Below, in pieces: positions 1-7,445 of a stretch of DNA of 64,000 nt (within the stretch, counting starts at the first letter, position 1; every line of letters starts with the position of its first letter). The notes beneath the pieces were generated by a model. The model saw only the letters and a program-made list of their open reading frames with translations, did not search any database and was not told where the DNA came from. Position numbers and translations under genes: made by a program. The stretch lies in contig NZ_JHXH01000006.1 of NCBI RefSeq assembly GCF_000621805.1, positions 1 to 64,000 on the forward strand. The letters run 5' to 3'. The DNA comes from Ruminococcus sp. FC2018 (GTDB lineage: Bacteria > Bacillota > Clostridia > Oscillospirales > Ruminococcaceae).

Positions 1-57
1 CTTTAGCGTATTACGTGCCCCTTAAGGGGCGGCTGGTGAAGTGCCCTTTTAGGGCTG

Positions 58-84
58 TTATAAAACCACCGGCTTCGCCGGTGT
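58..84 (-). terminator. Terminator-like hairpin after the foldase-like lipoprotein gene
   Basis: On the minus strand a 7-bp perfect stem (67-73 with 77-83, loop of 3) is followed by a GGTTTTAT tract, just past the stop of the gene ending at 94. Two more short palindromes lie to its left: a perfect 14-bp one at 17-30 and GCCC/GGGC at 43-54. Together they make a small cluster of hairpins. Confidence 0.6.
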
Positions 85-93
85 GATATTTAT

Positions 94-1401
94 TTATGCT
101 GCTGACTTGTTGTTCTTGGAGTAGTCAGTGTATTTCTTGTACAGATTCTTTGCGGAATACTTCTTTATGGAGGCATTGTCCACCTTTATGTTGATGTCTT
201 CCTCCCACTGCTCGATAAGCTTGTCAAAGTCCGGGTTCTTCATTTCCTTTATCACGGTGTCACGGGACTCTGTGGCGTATTCCTTGCTTCTTTCGGTAAC
301 GTCGCCTTTGATTATTATGTAATAAGCTGTGTCGTTGGAATATTTGGTGACCTTGCCCTGGGACATTCCCTTTATCTCAGTGAGCAGCTTGCCGTAATCG
401 GATTTTAAAGTTTCTTCATCATAAGATGCATAGTTTATCATTGTTTCGTTGGGGTATTTGTTCTTAGTCTCCTCGCCTGTGGTCTGCAGGGGAATGGAGC
501 TTGAGCTGTCGGATGTGGAGCTGCTGTCTGTCTTGGAAGAACTGTCTGTATCGCCAACCTTGCTGCTGTCGGATTTGGACTCGGCAGCGGAGCTTGACTC
601 GGCAGCAGAAGAACTTGAGTCGGCAGTTGAAGAACTTGAATCAGCGGAAGACGAGCTTGAATCGGAGGACGAGGTATTTGTTTGTGAAGTGCCCTGAGTT
701 TCCTTGTTGTACTCCTCGATCACCGAGTCAAAGTCCTTGAAGCTCTTGCCCTCGGCTTTCTTCATATACTCGTCGATCTTAGCTTCGTTTTCCTTATTCT
801 CTTTATCCTTTTCGCTTTCATCGGTCTTTGTGCTCTTGCTTATGGATATCATCTTGTATCTGAGGTAATTGTCGTTGATGTACTTCACAAGATCATCGTC
901 GGAAACAGCTTCCTTGCCGTCTTTTCCGTAATAGTAGTCAAAAAGCTTCTCACGCATCTTGCTCTGTTTCATGATCTCGGATATAGAATCCTTTGAGATG
1001 CCCATTTCCTCATACATATCCTTTTGTGAATTGTACGAGTTTGTAGCGGAATCCTTTATCGTCTTGTTCTCATCGTCTGTAAGCTTAAGACCCAGCTCGT
1101 CAAACTTTGAAACTATTGCACAGTACGCCTTGGTGTTCTTCATGGCGTTATCTTCAAGATAGACAGCCATTTCCTTGTCACCGACTTTTTTGTCCATTAC
1201 ATTCTCGGTGGAACCGGTGTAATAGGACATGTACTGCTGGTTGATAAGCTCGCTTATTATGTTGTAGATGTATATTCCCGAATTGACCTGTTTATTATCG
1301 CTGTAGCTCATGCAATATCTGCCGGCAGAACAGCTTGTCAGCATTACCGCTGCAAGTGCCACGCTGACTGCTGCACTTGCCAGTCTTTTCAGCCTTGCCA
1401 T
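94..1401 (-). CDS. Exported lipoprotein with SurA/PrsA-like N-terminal region and Ser-rich insert
   Basis: The 435-residue protein begins with a lipoprotein signal: basic start, hydrophobic stretch, then a lipobox ending LTSC with lipidated Cys near residue 24. It is therefore probably anchored on the outer face of the membrane. The helical, charged region at about 40-215 resembles the SurA/PrsA-type chaperone N-domain in length and composition. It is interrupted at about 235-305 by a low-complexity Ser/Asp/Ala linker with repeated SSS and ADSSS units. The C-terminal ~120 residues (GKLLTEIKGMSQGKV, YYIIIKGDV) look like a degraded PpiC-type isomerase domain. The start is supported by GAAAGGA about 10 nt upstream. 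A foldase role is inference; nothing proves isomerase activity. Confidence 0.6.
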   Translation of the reverse strand: MARLKRLASAAVSVALAAVMLTSCSAGRYCMSYSDNKQVNSGIYIYNIISELINQQYMSYYTGSTENVMDKKVGDKEMAVYLEDNAMKNTKAYCAIVSKFDELGLKLTDDENKTIKDSATNSYNSQKDMYEEMGISKDSISEIMKQSKMREKLFDYYYGKDGKEAVSDDDLVKYINDNYLRYKMISISKSTKTDESEKDKENKENEAKIDEYMKKAEGKSFKDFDSVIEEYNKETQGTSQTNTSSSDSSSSSADSSSSTADSSSSAAESSSAAESKSDSSKVGDTDSSSKTDSSSTSDSSSSIPLQTTGEETKNKYPNETMINYASYDEETLKSDYGKLLTEIKGMSQGKVTKYSNDTAYYIIIKGDVTERSKEYATESRDTVIKEMKNPDFDKLIEQWEEDINIKVDNASIKKYSAKNLYKKYTDYSKNNKSAA

Positions 1402-1487
1402 ATACTATTCATTTCCTTTCGTAAAAAAGTGTTATATCTGCACTTAACCTATTTATTATACACCAAAACTTTCTATAAGTCAAGACC

Positions 1488-1710
1488 GCAGCGGCGGTAC
1501 GCAACACCCTCGCCGATAAGTCCGGTGTGAAACCGAAGCTTTCTTGGGCTCGGGGCAGAAATGCCTGCGAAAATTCACATTAAGTCGGCAGCGGCGGTCC
1601 GCAACACCCTCGCCCATAGTATAGAATGAAATCGCAGTTTATTCAGGCTCGGGGCAGAAATGCCTGCAAAAATTTACATTAAGTCGGCAGCGGCGATCCG
1701 CAATATCCGT
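1488..1710. repeat. Tandem repeat of ~100 bp (two full units and a partial third)
   Basis: The segment starting GCAGCGGCGGTACGCAACAC at 1488 recurs at 1588 and again, decayed, at 1687, giving a period of 99-100 bp. Each unit also carries GCTCGGGGCAGAAATGCCTG, which contains a short GGCAgaaaTGCC hairpin. This fills the 330-bp space between the flanking genes. No gene is visible in it. It lies just downstream of the convergent end of the PAS/kinase-like gene. Confidence 0.85.
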
Positions 1711-1731
1711 AAACAATTTATAATAAGCCGC

Positions 1732-2817
1732 TTACCCCTTCAAAGGGTCAAAGCCCTTTGCCATAATGCAGTTGGGAAGGTCGTATGTTCCGGACAATGG
1801 GGCAGGGGTCACAGCACGCAGACTGTCCGGCTCGCACAGACATGAGACAGGAAAAATCATCTCGGCTTTTGTCTGTTTACCTTGCGGTGAAGAAAACTCA
1901 AGTTTTGCGCCCATTGAATTGCAGTAGCAAGCCGCAACGGCAATTCCCAGCGATTCTCCGGGACCGAAGTTTTTAAACGCACCAAATGGTGTTTTATACT
2001 CCTCAAGAGCTTTTATGTCGGCAGCGGTTCCATTGTCGGTAACGCTGATGACTGCTGTGTCCGAGGTCCTTTCAATGGCAAGGGTGCACTGCTTTTTTTC
2101 TGCATTGCAGTACATATAAGCGTTGACAAGCAGGTTGCACACCGCCGCTCTTAGCCTGTCCGCATTGGTTTTCATATAAACCGGACCTGTGATATTGCAG
2201 ATGAACTCACATCCGTTCTCCTCAAAGGCATCGCTGAGCTCCTGCGCCAGACTTTCGATTATCTTTGAAACATCCAGCACCTGTGTAGAATAAAGCCCGT
2301 TGTAATACTTGGATATCTCGTTGAGGTTAGTGGTTGCGGAAAAGACTTTTAAGATGCTGTATCTTATGCTTCGGTGTGAAGCAAGCCTTTCAAGGTCACC
2401 GCTTTGCACAAGCTTGCTTCTCTCATCCTCGATGGAATAGACCACCGAGGCAAGCTCATTTCTGATATTGCCCAGGAAATTGTTTTTGAATCTGATGTGG
2501 TCGGAAACATCCGAAAGCTCCTCTACGTCGCTGCACGAATAGAATTGCAGGATATACCCGCATATATCTCCGCCCTCTTGGATCGGTATGATGTCAACGG
2601 CAGGTGATCTGCCGAAGTCGGCGTGATATCTGACGGTGGCAGGCGCTTCAAGGGGCAGCGAAAGCTCACGGTCGCCGTAGTGGCGCAGCTTGTTTTTGTC
2701 AAATGAAGCAGGAACACCTTTGCCGTTGTCCCACAGGGGAACAAGCAGGCTGTCGGTCACCATTACCGCTTTTTGGAAAGAAGAATATATATTTTTCAAA
2801 GTTTCAAGGCAAATCAT
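1732..2817 (-). CDS. Cytoplasmic PAS-like / degenerate histidine-kinase ATPase protein
   Basis: This 361-residue protein has no signal or membrane segment. Residues ~1-110 look PAS-like. Residues ~125-180 align with a dimerisation/phosphoacceptor helix (FLGNIRNELAS), but the expected His of the H-box (NISHEL type) is Asn, read directly from an AAT codon. The C-terminal ~160 residues form a GHKL ATPase: N-box NLLVNAY, G1 VTDNGTA and G2-like GPGESLGIAVA are all present. It may bind ATP without autophosphorylating, or act as a scaffold or phosphatase. The start has AGGGAG 7 nt upstream. It is monocistronic with no adjacent response regulator. Confidence 0.65.
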   Translation of the reverse strand: MICLETLKNIYSSFQKAVMVTDSLLVPLWDNGKGVPASFDKNKLRHYGDRELSLPLEAPATVRYHADFGRSPAVDIIPIQEGGDICGYILQFYSCSDVEELSDVSDHIRFKNNFLGNIRNELASVVYSIEDERSKLVQSGDLERLASHRSIRYSILKVFSATTNLNEISKYYNGLYSTQVLDVSKIIESLAQELSDAFEENGCEFICNITGPVYMKTNADRLRAAVCNLLVNAYMYCNAEKKQCTLAIERTSDTAVISVTDNGTAADIKALEEYKTPFGAFKNFGPGESLGIAVAACYCNSMGAKLEFSSPQGKQTKAEMIFPVSCLCEPDSLRAVTPAPLSGTYDLPNCIMAKGFDPLKG

Positions 2818-2965
2818 GGGAACACTCCCTTCAATTATCGGTTATACTTTATTACACATTATACCCGCAAAGTGTCTGTTTGTCAATAAAAGCCCTTTAT
2901 ATTTGCATGTTTTGACCCTGCAGGGAAAGGCTTACAAAAAGTTGGCATAAAATTTACAAAAACAC

Positions 2966-2994
2966 TTGCAATATAAATGAAAATGTAGTATAAT
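2966..2994 (+). promoter_or_regulatory. Sigma-A promoter of gapA
   Basis: TTGCAA at 2966-2971, a 17-bp spacer and a perfect TATAAT at 2989-2994. It lies 32 bp before the gapA start codon. Confidence 0.85.
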
Positions 2995-3026
2995 AATTAC
3001 AGAAATTTTTAGGAGGTATATCAATT

Positions 3027-4064
3027 ATGGCAGTTAAAGTTGCAATCAATGGTTTTGGACGTATCGGACGTCTCGCATTCAGACAGATGTTCGGAGCAGA
3101 GGGCTACGATGTTGTTGCTATCAACGACCTCACAAAGCCTTCCATGCTGGCAAATCTTCTCAAGTATGACACCGCTCAGGGTGGATACTGCGGAAAGATC
3201 GGCGAGAACGTACACACTGTTTCTGCTGATGACGAGGCTAACACCATCACAGTTGACGGCAAGACACTTACTATCTACAAAGAGGCTGACGCAAGCAAGC
3301 TCCCTTGGGGCGAGATCGGCGTAGACGTTGTTCTGGAGTGCACAGGTTTCTATTGCTCAAAGGATAAGTCTATGGCTCACATCAATGCAGGCGCTAAGAA
3401 GGTTGTTATCTCTGCTCCTGCCGGCAAGGATCTGAAGACTATCGTATTCTCCGTTAACGAGAAGACTCTTACAAGCGACGATCAGATCATTTCTGCTGCA
3501 TCCTGCACAACCAACTGTCTTGCACCTATGGCAGACACACTTAACAAGTATGCTCCTATCCAGAGCGGTATCATGAGCACTATCCACGCTTACACAGGCG
3601 ACCAGATGATCCTTGACGGTCCTCACAGAAAGGGTGACCTGAGAAGAGCAAGAGCCGGTGCTGCTAACATCGTTCCTAACTCTACAGGTGCTGCTAAGGC
3701 TATCGGACTTGTTATCCCTGAGCTCAATGGCAAGCTTATCGGCTCTGCACAGAGAGTTCCTGTTCCAACAGGTTCTACCACTATCCTTACTGCTGTTGTT
3801 AAGGGCACAGACGTTACAGCTGAGGGCATCAACGCTGCTATGAAGGCTGCTGCTTCCGAGTCCTTCGGCTACAACGAGGATCCTATCGTTTCTTCTGACG
3901 TTATCGGCATGAAGTTCGGTTCCCTGTTCGATGCTACACAGACAATGGTTAGCAAGATAGCTGACGATCTCTATGAGGTACAGGTTGTTTCCTGGTACGA
4001 CAACGAGAACAGCTACACAAGCCAGATGGTAAGAACTATTAAGTATTTCGCTGAGAATTGCTAA
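3027..4064 (+). CDS. gapA: Glyceraldehyde-3-phosphate dehydrogenase, NAD-dependent (type I)
   Basis: It catalyses the NAD- and phosphate-dependent oxidation of glyceraldehyde-3-phosphate to 1,3-bisphosphoglycerate in the cytoplasm (glycolysis). The 345 residues match family length. The Rossmann start ([15 protein letters not shown]) is at 8-22, and the catalytic Cys sits in [10 protein letters not shown] at about 157-166. The substrate motif HAYTGDQ and the C-terminal WYDNENSY also match. AGGAGGT lies 9 nt upstream of the ATG. Codon use is strongly biased, as in highly expressed genes. It is transcribed alone from a strong promoter and ends in a hairpin terminator. Confidence 0.98.
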   Translation: MAVKVAINGFGRIGRLAFRQMFGAEGYDVVAINDLTKPSMLANLLKYDTAQGGYCGKIGENVHTVSADDEANTITVDGKTLTIYKEADASKLPWGEIGVDVVLECTGFYCSKDKSMAHINAGAKKVVISAPAGKDLKTIVFSVNEKTLTSDDQIISAASCTTNCLAPMADTLNKYAPIQSGIMSTIHAYTGDQMILDGPHRKGDLRRARAGAANIVPNSTGAAKAIGLVIPELNGKLIGSAQRVPVPTGSTTILTAVVKGTDVTAEGINAAMKAAASESFGYNEDPIVSSDVIGMKFGSLFDATQTMVSKIADDLYEVQVVSWYDNENSYTSQMVRTIKYFAENC

Positions 4065-4086
4065 TAGTGATCTGAAAGCTATAATC

Positions 4087-4116
4087 AGGCTGCTGCGTTT
4101 TGCGGCAGCCTTTTTC
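4087..4116 (+). terminator. Intrinsic terminator of gapA
   Basis: Stem AGGCTGC (4087-4093) with GCAGCCT (4105-4111), followed by TTTTTC. Confidence 0.9.
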
Positions 4117-4135
4117 TTTACGGAGGTGAGCAGTC

Positions 4136-4717
4136 ATGCTTATTGATATTTCACAGGAGGTTTTTACCTGCACAGTTTTTCCCGGTGATCCCCAGCCGCA
4201 GAACATAAGGGCTCAGAGTATTCAAAAAGGGGATATATGCAATCTTACAGAGCTGCATATGTGCGCCCACAACGGCACTCATGTGGATTCGCCGTACCAT
4301 TTTATAGACAGCGGCAGGACTATTGACCAGATGCCGCTTGACAGCTACATCGGGGACTGCTACGTTGCCCACCACGACGGCGATGTGTCGGCTGCCGACG
4401 CAGAGCTTATTCTCAATAATGCCCGACAAGCAGGCGGCTGGGAACGCATACTCATAGGCGGACGGGCAACTGTTACCGAGGAGGCGGTAAAGGTGTTCGC
4501 TGACGCAAGGATAAAGCTTATCGGAAACGAGAGCCAGACCGTCGGTCCTCAGGATTCCCCACGTAACGTCCACCTTATCCTCCTCAGCAGAGATATTACC
4601 CTGCTTGAAGGCATCAGACTCGCAGGCGTTGAGCAGGGAAAGTATTTCCTTATGGCTCAACCCTTGAATTTGGGCGGCTGCGACGGCGCTCCATGCCGTG
4701 CCGTCTTATTGAAATAA
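4136..4717 (+). CDS. Cyclase family protein (kynurenine-formamidase-like metal hydrolase)
   Basis: The 193-residue protein belongs to the putative cyclase/arylformamidase fold. The diagnostic metal-binding motif HxGTHxDxPxH is seen as HNGTHVDSPYHF at about residues 44-55. The family binds divalent metal and hydrolyses amides or lactones. The substrate cannot be read from sequence, and no tryptophan-catabolism gene is nearby. The start has GGAGGTGAG with good spacing. The stop codon lies inside the left terminal inverted repeat of the element at 4714-5160, so insertion may have replaced the original downstream sequence. Confidence 0.85.
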   Translation: MLIDISQEVFTCTVFPGDPQPQNIRAQSIQKGDICNLTELHMCAHNGTHVDSPYHFIDSGRTIDQMPLDSYIGDCYVAHHDGDVSAADAELILNNARQAGGWERILIGGRATVTEEAVKVFADARIKLIGNESQTVGPQDSPRNVHLILLSRDITLLEGIRLAGVEQGKYFLMAQPLNLGGCDGAPCRAVLLK

Positions 4718-5160
4718 ATCAGAATTTACCGCAGCACCCTTGCGTGGCAGCTGGGGGAAACCCTTTTGGAGAAGGGTTATCCCCCAGACCCCCTTCCTAA
4801 ACCTTTTATAGATTTTCGGCAATCGGGAGCCACGCCTCCCGATCACCGAAAATATGTAGAAGTTCAAGAGGAGAGTTTGAGGAAAACTTTTCCCAAGAGA
4901 ATATCTCCAACTGCTATGCAAGGATATTGTGGTAAATCCGAATTATCATCATATGTTTGATGCATAGTCAGGTTAGATTTCTCTAAAAAGGATTCCTCTT
5001 GTACTCCCTTAAAGCTCTTAACCATTTTTGGTGCTTGGGAGTGAAACTCCCAAGTGCCAAAAATCATTAAAAAGTTTCTGAAGGGGGCACGGGGGGAACT
5101 CTTTTCAAAGAGTTCCAGCCCGATTATGCACTGAACGTATGATGATAAATTCTGATTTAT
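4714..5160. repeat. 447-bp quasi-palindromic, MITE-like intergenic element
   Basis: Perfect 15-bp terminal inverted repeats (ATAAATCAGAATTTA at 4714-4728 and its complement at 5146-5160) bound a gene-free stretch. Inside are four strong hairpins in mirrored order: 4751-4787, 4812-4853, 5024-5064 and 5095-5116. A decayed inverted copy of the right end sits in the centre near 4934-4970. No open reading frame looks real. This is the organisation of a non-autonomous, MITE-like repeat, and it explains the whole gap between the cyclase gene and the next gene. Confidence 0.75.
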
Positions 5161-5162
5161 AG

Positions 5163-5197
5163 TGAAAAAAGCTCCCGGGGGGTGGGAGCTTTTAAAA
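5163..5197 (-). terminator. Terminator of the first zinc-ribbon gene
   Basis: AAGCTCCC pairs with GGGAGCTT, with A/T runs on both sides, so it can act in both directions. It sits immediately past the minus-strand gene ending at 5200. Confidence 0.8.
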
Positions 5198-5199
5198 TA

Positions 5200-5652
5200 T
5201 CAGGTCAACTTATTACCGCAGGTGGAGCAGAACGTGGAACCTTGAGCATTGATCATACCGCAGGTCTGGCACCGCACGCCTTGCGGCTGGTTTGCCGTTG
5301 GTTGAGCTTGCATAGGCTGTGCGTAGGGCTGCCGGTACTGCTGCATGGTTGGCTGTGCATACTGTTGATTGGGATAGGGCTGATTGGGATTTACTTGTTG
5401 ATTCGGGTATTGTACGTAAGGGGGATTCTGGCGTCTTTTATCCTGCATAACGATACAGATTACAACACCCAATAAACCCAAAAAGAAACCGCAGCAGAAC
5501 CATCCGCCGGGGTTGTCATAGCCTTTATTTTTCATAATAGTCTTGCAGACCAAGCCAAGAGCTGTGAAAAAGCAAACAGAAAAAAATGCACCGATAATTA
5601 GGACAAACAGGGCAGTTTGACCGAAGAAAGCATCGTCATAACTATGAACCAT
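5200..5652 (-). CDS. Small membrane protein with C-terminal zinc ribbon (paralogue 1)
   Basis: The function of this 150-residue protein is not recognised. Two hydrophobic segments (about 14-37 and 47-68) flank a short KNKGYDNPGGW loop. A Pro/Gln/Tyr-rich linker follows (about 75-125, PNQQ and QPYAQP units). The protein ends in a two-CxxC zinc ribbon (CQTCG and CSTCG). The next gene upstream (5771-6241) has the same layout and shares an almost identical C-terminal half, so the two arose by tandem duplication. Each has its own promoter. Confidence 0.8.
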   Translation of the reverse strand: MVHSYDDAFFGQTALFVLIIGAFFSVCFFTALGLVCKTIMKNKGYDNPGGWFCCGFFLGLLGVVICIVMQDKRRQNPPYVQYPNQQVNPNQPYPNQQYAQPTMQQYRQPYAQPMQAQPTANQPQGVRCQTCGMINAQGSTFCSTCGNKLT

Positions 5653-5683
5653 ACCTATTACCTCCGGATTTTATTTTACTACT

Positions 5684-5711
5684 ATTGTATCACTTTGACA
5701 GCAAAAGTCAA
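5684..5711 (-). promoter_or_regulatory. Promoter of zinc-ribbon paralogue 1
   Basis: On the minus strand TTGACT (5711-5706), a 16-bp spacer and TACAAT (5689-5684). Confidence 0.7.
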
Positions 5712-5730
5712 GATAATTCGACATATGTCC

Positions 5731-5764
5731 ACAAAAAAGCAAGCCCTCTGAGTGAGGACTTGCA
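5731..5764 (-). terminator. Terminator of zinc-ribbon paralogue 2
   Basis: On the minus strand GCAAGTCCTC pairs with GAGGGCTTGC and is followed by TTTTTTG, just beyond the stop at 5771. Confidence 0.8.
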
Positions 5765-5770
5765 GAAAGC

Positions 5771-6241
5771 TTATACAATTTTATTACCGCAGCCTGCGCA
5801 GAAAACAGAGCCCGGTGTATTCATCATACCACAGCTCTGGCACCGCACGCCTTGCGGCTGGTTTGCCGTTGGTTGAGCTTGCATTGGCTGTGTGTAGGGC
5901 TGCTGGTACTGCTGCATCATTGGCTGTGTGTACTGCTGATTGGGATAGGGCTGACCGTAGGGCGGTTGACCATAGGGTGGCTGCCCATAAGGCGGCTGAC
6001 CGTAGGGATTGCCGTTTGGGAAAGGCGGTCTGCTCAGATCCGGACGGGTGATTGCGATCACGAGTCCGATAATTCCCAGGAAAAATCCGCAGACAAACCA
6101 AGTGCCAAGGTTGGTATAGCCTTTGTTTTTCATTATGTAGCGCACAACAAAGCCCCAGATCGTACAGCCGATAAGACTGCCGATCAAAATACCTACCCAG
6201 AAGGAAGTGTCATAGTTACTATAGAATGATGCCAAATACAT
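5771..6241 (-). CDS. Small membrane protein with PYGQP repeats and zinc ribbon (paralogue 2)
   Basis: A 156-residue paralogue of the 5200-5652 protein. Two membrane segments (about 13-36 and 46-66) are followed by a linker with four consecutive PPYGQ-type pentapeptide units and further Gln/Pro-rich sequence. It ends in a zinc ribbon (CQSCG and CAGCG). The TM/low-complexity/zinc-ribbon order is common in small Firmicute membrane proteins of unknown role. Function is unknown. Near-identity of the C-terminal DNA with the neighbour suggests recent duplication or gene conversion. Confidence 0.8.
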   Translation of the reverse strand: MYLASFYSNYDTSFWVGILIGSLIGCTIWGFVVRYIMKNKGYTNLGTWFVCGFFLGIIGLVIAITRPDLSRPPFPNGNPYGQPPYGQPPYGQPPYGQPYPNQQYTQPMMQQYQQPYTQPMQAQPTANQPQGVRCQSCGMMNTPGSVFCAGCGNKIV

Positions 6242-6273
6242 AAAAATCTCTCCCCTAAATAAACTTCAACAAT

Positions 6274-6302
6274 ATAATACAATTTTCGCCGCAAAAAGTC
6301 AA
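6274..6302 (-). promoter_or_regulatory. Promoter of zinc-ribbon paralogue 2
   Basis: On the minus strand TTGACT (6302-6297), a 17-bp spacer and TATTAT (6279-6274). Confidence 0.75.
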
Positions 6303-6444
6303 GCCCCCACGGAAACAGGAAATAACAATGTATTTGAATTGTACGCAAGTTTATGTGCGATTTGTGACTGTATTGGGACAGTCTTTTTGTTTTAACAACC
6401 GTTTGCTCACAAGCATAGATTGTAGTAGGCAGGTGTGTTCAATA

Positions 6445-6460
6445 GTACAAAATTTTGTAC
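6445..6460. promoter_or_regulatory. Perfect 16-bp palindrome upstream of the ZIP transporter
   Basis: GTACAAAATTTTGTAC is fully self-complementary and ends 28 bp before the ATG at 6489. Near copies lie upstream of two other units in this window, at 9452 and 11489. It is an operator candidate; the regulator is unknown. Confidence 0.55.
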
Positions 6461-6488
6461 ACCTGCAAATACATGAAAGGACTTTGTG

Positions 6489-7274
6489 ATGAACGGTTTT
6501 ATTTATGCGCTGGGCGGCACCGGGTTCACATTCATGATGACTGTGCTGGGTGCGGCGGTGGTGTTTTTCTTTAAAAGCGACAAACACAGCGACAAGACGC
6601 AGAGTGTGTTCCTTGGATTTGCGTCGGGGGTGATGATCGCTGCTTCTGTGTGGTCGCTGCTTATTCCTGCTATCGAGGAGGCGGAAAGGCTTGGAAAGAC
6701 GGGCTGGGTGCCTGCATCCTTCGGTTTTATGCTTGGGGTGGTGTTCCTTATGCTCCTTGACAAGCTGATACCCTATTTCAGACCGGAGCCGGACAGGGAG
6801 GACTGCGTCAAGAAAGGTCTTAAACGCACATCAATGCTTATATTCGCAATAACGCTGCATAACATTCCCGAGGGCATGGCGGTGGGGCTTGCCTTTGCTC
6901 TGGCGGCAAAAAACGAAAGCAGCGTACTTCTTGCATCTGCAATAGCTCTTGCGGTGGGGATGGGTATACAGAATTTCCCGGAGGGGGCAGCTATTTCCCT
7001 GCCAATACGACAGGCTGGGCGTTCACGGGGCAGGGCGTTTGCCTGTGGTGCGGCATCGGGTGTGGTGGAGCCTGTTTTCGGACTTATCACAGTGCTTATC
7101 GCAGGCACGGCGCAGCTGCTTTTGCCCTGGCTGCTCTCTTTTGCCGCAGGTGCAATGCTCTACGTTGTGGTGGAGGAGCTTATTCCCGAGGCACACCTTG
7201 GCAACAGCCACCTGGGTACGCTGGGGGTCATGGTGGGCTTTATTCTGATGATGACACTTGATGTTGCTCTTTGA
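6489..7274 (+). CDS. ZIP family divalent metal transporter (ZupT-like)
   Basis: This inner-membrane carrier of about 261 residues probably takes up zinc or related divalent metals. It has eight hydrophobic segments and the two metal-site motifs of the GufA/ZupT subfamily: HNIPEGMAVG (TM4) and FPEGAAISLP (TM5). A variable loop at about 98-115 follows TM3. I place the start at ATG 6489 because AAAGGA is 7 nt upstream; the GTG at 6486 would be too close. The 16-bp palindrome just upstream could be a metal-responsive operator, but no known metalloregulator consensus is matched. Confidence 0.9.
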   Translation: MNGFIYALGGTGFTFMMTVLGAAVVFFFKSDKHSDKTQSVFLGFASGVMIAASVWSLLIPAIEEAERLGKTGWVPASFGFMLGVVFLMLLDKLIPYFRPEPDREDCVKKGLKRTSMLIFAITLHNIPEGMAVGLAFALAAKNESSVLLASAIALAVGMGIQNFPEGAAISLPIRQAGRSRGRAFACGAASGVVEPVFGLITVLIAGTAQLLLPWLLSFAAGAMLYVVVEELIPEAHLGNSHLGTLGVMVGFILMMTLDVAL

Positions 7275-7366
7275 ATTGGCAATTTTACTGCAAAAACCAA
7301 AGATTTCAAATTATGGATTTGTGAAAACAGCACAAAAAGTTTGGCAAATATAATCGGATATGTGTA

Positions 7367-7395
7367 TTGAAAAAATATGTGGAATTTGTTATAAT
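7367..7395 (+). promoter_or_regulatory. Promoter of the GH13-M15 pair
   Basis: TTGAAA (7367-7372), a 17-bp spacer and TATAAT (7390-7395). Confidence 0.85.
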
Positions 7396-7445
7396 AGTAA
7401 AAGCGGTATCAAGAAAACCAGCCGCTGTGAAAGGATGTAAGTATT

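Noticed and set aside
1488-1710. Repeats considered as a CRISPR array
   Set aside because: The units are ~100 bp with only two to three copies and no short repeat/unique spacer pattern; no cas genes are nearby.
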